Assembly: GCA_028622995.1 (NCBI GenBank)
Contig: JAJQJQ010000003.1
Span: 8,804,001 to 8,868,000, forward strand
DNA: 64,000 nucleotides
Source: Panagrolaimus kolymaensis
Taxonomy: Eukaryota; Nematoda; Chromadorea; Rhabditida; Panagrolaimidae
Direction: 5' to 3'
The translations under genes and the position numbers were made by a program. Within the stretch, counting starts at the first letter, position 1, and each line of letters opens with the position of its first letter. Below are positions 54,875-64,000 of the stretch, piece after piece. A model generated the notes under the pieces. That model ran no database searches, was not told where the DNA came from, and worked only from the letters and a program-made list of their open reading frames with translations.

Positions 54875-57800
54875 ATGAAGCCTCTGAGTCGCATCAAAGC
54901 GAGGAGTTCTTTGATATTAATAACAACTTGGGTGCTAGTTTTAATTGAATTATGTGGAGGCCAGCAAACTTATATGGAACAATCAACAATAGATTTATTT
55001 GGAAATAAAAATCCCATATTTAATTACATGCCCAATGCTGGACATGTGGATGTTGAAAGGCTGGAACATTATCAACAAAATGCGGATTTGAGAGAAGAAG
55101 AAGGTACGGTAGCTTTTTTATTTCAAAAATTTTAGATATGCAAAAAACATATTTTTAGGCTGGTGGCATTTATTCCCTTATGGACCTTTGTATAATGATG
55201 CAAGCATTTTAAATAAACCAAATCATGATCGACAAATAGATTTTGATTTTGATTTTCCTTTTTATGGTTTTCGATTTAATTATACCATGATTTATCCGGG
55301 TGGATTGTTGGCTTTCTCTGATCCTGAATTCATTCAGCCACCGTATACTTTTCCAAATCCTCGATGGCCTGAACAAAAAGATGCAAGTTTTATTGCGCCA
55401 TTTTATGCGGATCAAACTTTTCAATATATTGGTGAAAGAGGAATTTCCAATGTTTGGTTTAGGTTAGTTTTTCGCCCAAGAAATTATGAAACCATTGATG
55501 CATGGGGAAGTCCACTCATGGCTCCAAACGATGAATATGGAGATATGTTTAAAACTTCAAGAGATCGATATTATAAGCATCGATGGGGTCGAGTGGAAGA
55601 TCCACATTTGTTGGATAACATAACCATGGCAATCAGAGAAGGCATTATTGGTGCAAATGGTTTTCGAGCTGATTATGCTGTAATTGTGACATGGGAAAGA
55701 ATGGCATATGGTGGAGCTCCAAAAATCACTCAAGTTAATAGATATGAAGAAGCCAAAAGATGGACAAACACTTATCAAGTTGTTCTTGCAACAGATGAAA
55801 TTCGATCATATGTTATGATGAATTATGCTCACATTAATTGGACTTCATCCAATACTGCCGGGGCTTTACAAGGTCGAGGTGGTATGCAATCTGCTATGGC
55901 TGGATTCAATGGTGGCAACGGTACTGGATGGACGTCGTTGCCATACAGCGGAGAAGGTCGAATTCTTAAACTTCAAGAATTTTCAAATGTTGGAATCCCA
56001 GGTCGATGGCTTTATCGAGTGGATGAACAAATTATTACTGGTGGTTGCAGTAATGAAAGTATAGGCTATATGACCACAGCGCCTATAGCGGCTTCCATGA
56101 TTGGTGGAGTTTATGTAAATGTCTCAGGGCCATGTTTGAGAGAAGGTGATGTCGTCAGAGTTGTCTTCGATGAATATCATGTTAATTGTGAACGATTAAA
56201 TATGCATCGAGCTCGTTGCATTTTACCCGTGAATACTATGTTCAGGACTGGATTAGTAAATATTAAAATGTCTCGAGATGCAGGACAATCGTATCCATAT
56301 GTGGGCAAATTTTATTTACTTCAACCATCCCTGGCAATGCCAGCAATAAAATTGGTGGATAGTCCAATGGAGCAACATAATAATTGGAGATCTCATAATG
56401 CAACGGAACTAAGATTAGAATGGTCACCTTGGAATATCACAAATAATATTAATGCTCAAGTTGATATTAAATTAATGGGATATTGGGAAGATACGGATGA
56501 TCATGCATTTGAAGAAGTTGGAATCATTGCCCTTGGAACCGCCAATGATGGATTATATCAATTTGATCCAAGAACTTTGGCTCGATCTAATATGTTAGGA
56601 CAACAATGGCGAAGATTTAGTTTCGGGGCTATACAAATTTCTCTGACTAATAATGATGAACAAGTCGGGTATGTTTTATAGTTAGTTTTTAAATTTTCCA
56701 ATCAATTAAAAAAATTAAACACAACAAAAAAAAGATGAATATTTTTTTAACCAAGAAAAATTAAGCAAGTTTCAAAAAATAATGTTGAAATAAAAATTTA
56801 AAAAAAGCAAAAATAACAAAATGTAAAAACTAATTATTTTAGAGTATTTTGGAGTAAATTGACTCCATTTGGATGGTATTTCCGAGATATTTGGGAGTAT
56901 GAATATGGAGATCAATGGGCTTTAGAATTATGTCAAGATTGGTTTGATTATGATGGAAAGCGAGTCAATTATGCTATGGATTTGGAGCCAACCATTCCTT
57001 GCCCCTGCACTTTGGATCAAGCTTTACTTGATTTGGGTCGATTTATGCCAATGTATGGATGCGATCGAGATGGCGACGCTTCATGCGAATACAACAAAGG
57101 TGCCCAACATTGTGTCATGTCAGCTGCTTCAACTTGGACAGGAGCAGGTCAAATTTGTTGTTATGATTATCAAGGATGGTTGATGCATAGTGATGATTAT
57201 GAAAATGCTGCACATTTGAGATTCTTTAGTCCTGGAACTTCAGTGAGAGCTCATCCATTTGGTTCATATCCATTCAAACGACCTCCATATGTGCCATCTC
57301 TTTCGAATTGGCATACGGATATTATGGCATATGAGAAATGTTGTAAATGGGCAGGAAATTGTGAATTTTACTTTTGGCGCCGTCAAACTTCAGGTTGTCA
57401 AGAATACATTCCACCCGTGGCTGGAATAGCTTATGGCGATCCACATTTTATTACTTTTGATGGAACAAGATATTCTTTTGAAGGAAAAGGATATTATGTT
57501 TTAGCTTGGAGTAAAGATCCAAGGCATAATTTTGAAGTTCAAGTTCGAATGGAACAGCCTCCAAATACTGATTGTAAATTTTATTTTTTACATTAGTTTT
57601 AAAGCTTTTGTTTTAATTTTTTTAGGGAACCAAGTAGTTCATGCTTCTGTAATTACTGGCGTGGCAGCACGTGAAAATAATTCAGATATTGTTCAACTTT
57701 TTGCTAGAAAAGAATTTCGTCGATGGCGTTACAAAATGGATGTCATCGTTAATGGACATCCATGCTATTTTGATACACCCGAACTTAAAATGCAGCGTTT

Positions 57801-59964
57801 TAATGGAATTACAATTCGAAGTCCTGAGCGAAATCATAATCAATCGGAAATTCAAGTCATGTTTGATTCCGGCGCTGGCATACTTGTTTCTGAAGCTCAT
57901 GGAATTTTATCGGTTATGGTTTTGCTTCCTCCAGAATTTAATGAAACTTATGCTGTGAGTTTTGCCATTTAATTTTTTTATGATTTAATAATATTTTACA
58001 GTATCCCCGAGGTTCGGACTTTTATGGACCAGGAGTTGATGATGCTAAATACAGAAATACTGGAGGTTTTCGAAATGAATTTAGCAATTACGTAGCTCCA
58101 CCTTCCACGATGCAATATATGGCTGGACATCATCGATATGTAACTGTAGGATTAATGGGAACATTTAATGATAACCATCTCGATGATTTGATGAGTCCCC
58201 AAGGCCATATAACTCATATAAACCATCCTCCAACTGAAGCAGATAATATGGCTGCATATCAATTTGGACAATCATGGAAAGTTGATGGAAGCTTTACAAA
58301 ATTGCTATTCCAAGATAATATCAAACCCATCTATAATCCATTGTTATTTGGTGATGATCGAAATTATTATCCCGTTTTTGATCCATATCGGTTACAATTT
58401 AATGCAAGTTTGGTATTTACTCTTGAAGAAGTGAGAATGACTTGCCAACAAGTTTATGAATGTGAATTTGATTATTTTGTTACTGGTCGAAGAGATGTTG
58501 CATTAAATACTTTGGAAATGCAAAGGAAATTGACGGAATTAAAGTGGAAGGGATCTTCGAGATGTAAGATAGCTAAAAAACTTTAAAAAAAAAGTTTCGT
58601 ATGCAAATATTTATTTTTAGATATGAGTTGTGGCGCTCTTTTAACTGCTCCTGGCGTAGTCAAATACCCTCCAGGAAATAATTATCTCGATGGAGTAACT
58701 GTCACTTTCACATGCAAACCCGAATATTTCCTTCATGGAACTCAAACTCGAACTTGTATTAATGGAACTTGGACTCCTGGCTGGCATGTTTGGTGTAGAA
58801 GTAGGCCATTGATCTTTAATTGCATAACTGCTTTTTAAACCCCAGAAAATTATTACAGGAAGAACCCTTGAAACTGGTTTAAAATGGATGACAGGAATTT
58901 TGAGTTCCGTTGCCATATTGCTTTTTATCTTTTCCATTTTCATTGCATGCTACTTTAGACGTGTAAGCTTGCATCCCGAAACAAAGATAACATTCCGAAA
59001 AGTTGAACCAGGGTAAGTTATTTTTTGATTTTGCAATCTTGTTGTTGTCCACAACAGGATTTTATTTTTTATTTATATTCTTTTGATTAAAATCTAATAA
59101 ACGATTGCGCCAGAGCCAGCCATAATGCAAGCTAGTTAGATAAGGATCACAAAAATCAAAAAAAGCCAAATCTAATCTTTTATATTTTTTTTTATTTTTT
59201 CTTAGGTTTTTTTTCACCTTTTATTATCTTGTTGCCTCAAACAAAGAAAAAAGTGTCAACTTTTCTTTTCTATTATCCATGAAAGTAAATACACAGTGTT
59301 TTATTTACAAAAAAAATAAATAAACAAAGTACATGTTAAAAACACACGCAAACGTTTTTTTTTTGCAAACAACAAACTTCTAAAAATGATTGTAACCTGT
59401 TCCCGCCAAAAAAAATAATTTTTTTTGAGATGTTTGTTAACAATTTTTTTTTGCATTTTCATATCTCTCACAATCTCGGCCTCGCCACGCATTATTTTTT
59501 TTGTTACGCGACTAATGCTTGGTGCTGCAATATAAAAGGATCAAAACCAGCTTTTTTGAGGAAATAAAAAATAAAAAGCATACATAAAAAAATCACTCTA
59601 AAAGGAAGGATTGCAACAACCAACGTTCGCCTTTTTTGATTCTTTTGGGAAACAAACGTGTTTTTTCATTTTTTGTCCCGAAACACATTTGCTTTCTTGC
59701 TACTTGCTTCGATTACGTTAAAAAAAACCAATGATGAAACACATAGATAAATAAATGGACCTGGATTTTTAATTTTTTAGAGAATCAGATCGCGATCGTC
59801 TGACAACAACGGCTCGAACTTCAAATTCTAAGCAACGTTTGCCTCCGGCAATAGAAACAATCTCGGCTCCTGTATCAATTTTGCGGCATACTCAAAGGTC
59901 TCCGCCTCCAAATGAAATGGAAATACCACCTCCACCTTTTGTTGGACGTGAGACTCGTGCATGA
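54875..59964 (+). CDS. mesh: Mesh-like junction protein (NIDO, AMOP, VWD, Sushi, TM), 1292 aa
   Basis: A single-pass type I membrane protein related to Drosophila Mesh, a septate-junction organiser of the gut, with nematode homologues. Eight exons (54875-55103, 55159-56668, 56843-57573, 57626-57954, 58002-58563, 58621-58800, 58859-59012, 59781-59964) sum to 3879 bp. The order is a signal peptide (1-30), a NIDO domain (about 95-265; [13 protein letters not shown]), an Ig-like stretch with paired Cys (about 365-460), AMOP (about 605-690; [10 protein letters not shown] to [10 protein letters not shown]), a von Willebrand D domain (from about 773; [20 protein letters not shown]), one Sushi/CCP module (about 1122-1180), a transmembrane helix (about 1189-1212) and a Pro-rich cytoplasmic tail. 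The domain order fits Mesh better than SUSD2 or MUC4. The 768-bp intron before the last exon is by far the longest in the gene. Confidence 0.94.
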
Positions 59965-62900
59965 GTCAAAAAAAAAGAAGAAAGAAGCAAAGCATTTTTC
60001 CGACAAATAAAATCTAAAAATTATATGCACGTCCGGGACTTGCGAATCACGTAATTGAAACTAAAACATGAAAGAAAAAAAATAAATAAATGAGCTCCGC
60101 CTTGGTTGGAACCATTTTTTTACTTCATTTTCTTTTTCTCACACATATATAAATAAAAATTATTATTAGCTTTATGTATGGATTATTTCTTGTAGAATTT
60201 GTTTATTCATTAATTTATTGGTCTTTCAATTTATTTGCAAAAAATAAAATAAATTTGCTTTTCTGAATAAGTTTTTTCTTTATCATTCTATCGCCAACTT
60301 TTTTTGATAATCGAAGTGTTAATCAGCGATTAAAAAAGAGATTTTCTTATTTATTTTTTCTTTCGATCATCGATGTCGCGTTTCAGCTGAAGAGAAGAAA
60401 AAGGGTGGTGATAACTAACTAGCATGTTTTTTTCGCATTAAAAATTTAACCACATCATGCATGATTATAATAGAAGAGAAACTGCGCAAAAAAATTTATT
60501 CATCATCGATCACTCCAAAAAAATTTGCTTTGCGTGTTCAAAATAATTTTTCTCACACATTTGTTTTTTTCTTTTTTCTTTTCATAGTTTCATAACTTTT
60601 ATTTAAACTTTTACCAAGCATTTTTTAAAATTTCCCCAATAATATTATTTTTCCTTTGCCTTAAATAAATAAATAAAGCCACAATAAAAAATCTATTAAG
60701 AAAGTGTGAAAAAAATTTTTCGAGAATAACAACTACTGACGTGATTTTGTAAATAAATAAATAAATAAATTACAATTTTTGCGAAGTTATTTTAAAATTT
60801 TATTTGTTTTTTTTTTCGAGTTCCAGTTAGACGAAGAAACAAAAAAATTCCTTTCTTTCTTCTAAAATAAAAAAAAATGACGACAACGAAGACAATAAAA
60901 ATTTCAGAATATAAAATAGCCATTAAATAAGAATGAAAGAAAGAAAGAGAAATGAGAAGAAAATTAAAATGTGTCTTCTCACACCTTTAATTAACCTTTT
61001 TCTTTTTTTATTGAAAGATGAGACGACTATGAAAAAAAATTTTTAAACCTGAATTATTGAATAGAAAAATTGAGTTGAATAATTTATCTATGTATTTAAA
61101 TCAAAAAAATTAGTTAGTTAAAAAGACCCCGAAAGACGTCTGTAATTAATATCAATAAAGATAGATAGAAAAGAAAGGCGGGAATCATTATGTCTTTTTT
61201 CTTTTTTTTACTTGTTCAATTTCCGATGAAGGCCTCTTCTGATGGCTGAACATTTTTTCTATTTTTCAATAATTTATTTTTTCTTTGCATCTTTATTAAT
61301 ATTTTTTATAAACTTTTCTTAAAAATTTAATAATAATTTATGATTCCTTTTTTTTTTTATATGAGTGAATGAAGGGTTTATTTTTGTAGAGAGAAGAGCA
61401 CTTCTAGATAGATAGATAGATACCTGAGTTGCAGCGGAGAGGTGAAAGAAAACCGTTCCAACTCTTTTGTATTGTAAATAAATACCCATCGGATGAATTA
61501 TTATGCTTTTTTAATAACATACACGCCAAATTAAAAAATAAATAATGAATACTTTTCCTTTCTTTTATTTCCCTTTCTTTTGGTATTTTTTGTTGTGGCG
61601 TGTCAACCTTTTTTTCTTCTTGATCCGGCTTTTTTTGTTATTTTGTCTCATCTAACAAACATATATCTTTTTTTCTTTTTTTTTATTATGCATGATTCTC
61701 ATTTTCATTTTTTCTTTTTCTTCTTTGAACCTTAAAAAATTAAAATAGGCGCGCTGCTCGATTCCAAAGATTCCGAAGAATATTTTTTTTCGCTGCATCT
61801 TTTTTCTTTTTGCGGACGCGTTCGAATTGTTCGTGATCATCGTCGTCTAGAAGAAAGTAAGAAAACGAGATGGAAAGAAGAAGATTCATTCGATCGGTGT
61901 TTTATATTTGTAGCAACAATGGCGAACGACGCTTCTTCAAAAAAAAAAACTAACTAACTTTTTTTTATTGCTTGTCGTCGTGGTTTTTAACGGTGGAAGC
62001 AACGACAAAAAAAAACGCAGGCGCATTATTCAGAATCATAGAAACACATTAGTTTAAAACAAAAAATTTATTTTCTGTCTCCTATATTGCTTTTTCTTGT
62101 TACTGCTTTCTTCTGCTTTTTTGTGGGGAGAAATAAGACAGAGCAGCCAGCAGCTCTCTGGTTTGGTTTCTGTTTCTGTTGCTGCCGCCGTTGTCTATCA
62201 TTAATTCATCAATTTGCGCTTCTTCATTTAATTTTTTTTCTTGTCACTTATTGATTACTTTTTCTTCCCCTAATCATTAGTACTCTACTATTTTTTTTTT
62301 ATAAATATATATTTACTTTTTTCCAAGCCTCTTTTTACAGCTTGCTTTAACACTTTTTTTCTTCTTTGAAATTTTTATTTTTTTTTGATACTCAATGCAA
62401 CCTTTGTTTTTTTCTCTCAAAATCTTTGTATTTCCAGTGTTCCTTTAAACTTTTGAACTTTCTTTATTGTTTGCTCTAGCTTTTAGCTTTTGCAAAGCAG
62501 ACTTTACTCTTCTTTTTTTTTGCAGGATTTTTACTCCTCATTTGTTCCTAGTTTAATCTTTCAACAATTTTGTTGACCAAACATTTTTTTAACATTTTGC
62601 GTTTTTTAGAACAAAAAAAGTTATACTGTCTTTTAATTTTATAAGAAATTTTTTTCGTTACTAGCCAATAAATTTTGTAAATTAATTTGATGTTGATAAT
62701 GATCGATTGTTTTGGTTATTAGCAACAACAAATAAAATTCTTATCACGTAGTTAAGCAAAAGTGATGTGATGATATGCTTTCATTAAAGGGATAAAAAAA
62801 ATATTCTTTTTTTTATTTTATTTTTTCTGTCACGATTGAAAGACGAAACTCACCAACCACCACCAGAAGCAAGCAAAAAAACAACCTGTTTGAAATGAAT

Positions 62901-63647
62901 GTTTGATAAAAAAAAAGGAGAAATAGAGACGAAACTAACTAACTGATTGACTGACTGACTTTTTTTCTTCTTCTTCTGGGGTTGTTGTTGCTTTTGCTTG
63001 CTTCTTGTTCAGGTCGTTACCACCACCATTATATGATGTATACAAAACAGGTTCAAAAAAAAGTAGAGAAAATAGAGACGAATGTTCATACGATTAATTT
63101 TTTTGATGTTTTTTATTTGTTATGTTACGTGATTTGATGTCTCTTTTTTAATTCTACTATATTTTGTTACAACAATCTCTGTGTATTTATTTTTCCACCT
63201 GCATTTTTACGACTGACGAGTTTTATGAATATTTATTTACTATCGTAGCCTTTTTTTTAAATACTAATTTTTTAGACTAAATTTTAAATAGCTGGATAAT
63301 TTACAAATGATTTTACTACAAATTTGCCAAAATTGGCGACTATTTGTCTGCACAACTTAAAAAATTAGCAGACTTCCCTCACTTATTTTTTATTTTTTTT
63401 GTTCTTATTTCTCGAGTGTCAAATAAAGACTCACTCGAGAAGCCTTTTTATTGTAATCGCATGTTCAAAGAGCGTTGTTGGGTTGCTTGGTGGTGACGGT
63501 TATCATCTCTTTGGAAATTTTTTTTAAAGTAAAGTAAATATTATTTCCTGAACTTTTACACTCTCAAAAAAAATATAAAATAGTATCCTATTTTATTTTT
63601 TGGCTTCCAACAACTCCAACTTCCTCTGCATTTTTTTATTTTGTGCC
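59965..63647. other. 3.7-kb intergenic region, no gene seen
   Basis: AT-rich with T-rich pyrimidine tracts. Tetranucleotide repeats lie at 61405-61422 (TAGA) and about 62934-62962 (ACTA, then GACT). No exon with homology was found on either strand. The right part should hold the promoter of the DUOXA gene. Confidence 0.5.
61405..61422. repeat. TAGA microsatellite
   Basis: Four and a half perfect TAGA units in non-coding DNA downstream of the Mesh-like gene. Confidence 0.85.
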
Positions 63648-63870
63648 ATGCAAATCGGATGGTTCGATGCCTTTCGAGAACATGGCGCACCAACATGGTA
63701 TGGAGAAAATCCAACCCCCGTGGTTATGGATTTACAAATAGCTGCGATATTATCAATATTTATTATTCCTACTCTTGCATATTTAACTATATTTGCTGGA
63801 ATAAGGCATCATAGATTTATTTCTACATTAACATTTTTATTATCTATGAGCGTGGGTGCTATTATTCTTG
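63648..63870 (+). CDS. doxa-1: Dual oxidase maturation factor (DUOXA), first exon, partial
   Basis: DUOXA is a membrane partner needed for ER exit and activity of dual oxidase, which in nematodes makes H2O2 for cuticle cross-linking. The exon starts at ATG 63648 and ends at a GTAGGT donor after 63870 (74 codons plus one base). It shows the family N-terminus: WFDAFREHGAPTWY, then TPVVMD, a first membrane helix (IAAILSIFIIPTLAYLTIFA), the GIR motif found in DUOXA/Moladietz, and a second helix ending GAIIL. The remaining exons lie outside the window. The start could be slightly upstream, but no other in-frame ATG is present. Confidence 0.85.
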
Positions 63871-64000
63871 GTAGGTATCATCATCGTCGAAAAAATAAAG
63901 AGAGAGAAATAATCATTTTAAAAATCTCTGAAAAAAGGAGATATCCCGTTTCAATCAATAAAAAGAAATAATTTTTTTTTACTTATCTTGATTGATTATT

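Noticed and set aside
55209..55424. Antisense open frame within the Mesh-like gene
   Set aside because: It is a shadow of the strongly supported NIDO-domain exon on the plus strand.
1..64000. CRISPR arrays, bacterial operons, phage or viral genes, tRNA or rRNA genes
   Set aside because: No regularly spaced repeats, no prokaryotic gene layout and no convincing cloverleaf or rRNA segment was seen. A tRNAscan-type search would be needed to exclude a degenerate tRNA.

Overview
This window reads as nuclear DNA of a nematode. It is very AT-rich, with dense poly-A and poly-T tracts between genes. Genes are split by short GT-AG introns, mostly with TTTTAG or TTTCAG acceptors. The recognisable proteins have their clearest counterparts in nematodes: troponin I, two TWK-type two-pore K+ channels, an SMF/NRAMP transporter, HIPR-1, VPS-53, PST-2/SLC35B3, RCAN-1, MAPK-15, a Mesh-like junction protein and DOXA-1/DUOXA. 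Several genes have an acceptor-like TTTTAG a few bases before the ATG, as expected for spliced-leader trans-splicing. The base composition would suit a clade IV (tylenchid or strongyloidid-like) worm, but the species is not settled.

Layout. 1-2.8 kb: no gene seen. 2.8-8.3 kb: a small lineage-specific family with an F-box-like N-terminus (one minus-strand gene and two plus-strand duplicates, the first carrying a nonsense codon), with a gene for an unknown secreted protein between the duplicates. 9.9-10.9 kb: troponin I (minus). 12-14 kb and 20.7-23.4 kb: two different two-pore K+ channels (minus), separated by about 6.7 kb without a gene. 24-26.5 kb: NRAMP divalent-metal transporter (minus). 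28.4-30.9 kb: HIP1R-type endocytic adaptor (plus). 31.5-35.7 kb: three tandem copies of a five-exon gene encoding a double SGT-like TPR protein. 35.9-38.6 kb: VPS53 (minus), head to head with a gene derived from a Merlin/ISXO2 transposase (38.8-39.9 kb). 40.3-41.5 kb: an unrecognised 366-aa protein. 42-43.3 kb: SLC35B3 PAPS transporter, convergent with calcipressin (43.6-44.3 kb, minus). 47.3-50.7 kb: MAPK15/ERK7 kinase. 51.3-53.8 kb: F-box/LRR gene interrupted by an 807-bp DNA transposon. 54.9-60 kb: Mesh-like NIDO-AMOP-VWD-Sushi-TM protein. 63.6 kb to the end: first exon of a dual-oxidase maturation factor, cut by the window edge.

The genes do not form one pathway. They are unlinked housekeeping, muscle, membrane and lineage-specific genes. 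The most notable points are: (i) a very young CACTG-ended transposon (CMC/CACTA-like) in the LRR exon of an F-box gene, where removing 807 bp plus one copy of a 2-bp duplication restores a continuous 472-aa reading frame; (ii) a tandem TPR family whose three copies are diverging by different lesions (lost splice acceptor, 7-codon deletion, changes in the carboxylate clamp); (iii) F-box-like duplicates in which one copy has gained a stop and the other uses a GC-AG intron; (iv) a spliced, Merlin-derived gene lacking the first catalytic Asp; (v) a K+ channel with a Leu in its second selectivity filter. All gene models are my own hand splicing; exon boundaries were chosen so that phases agree and the family homology is continuous.
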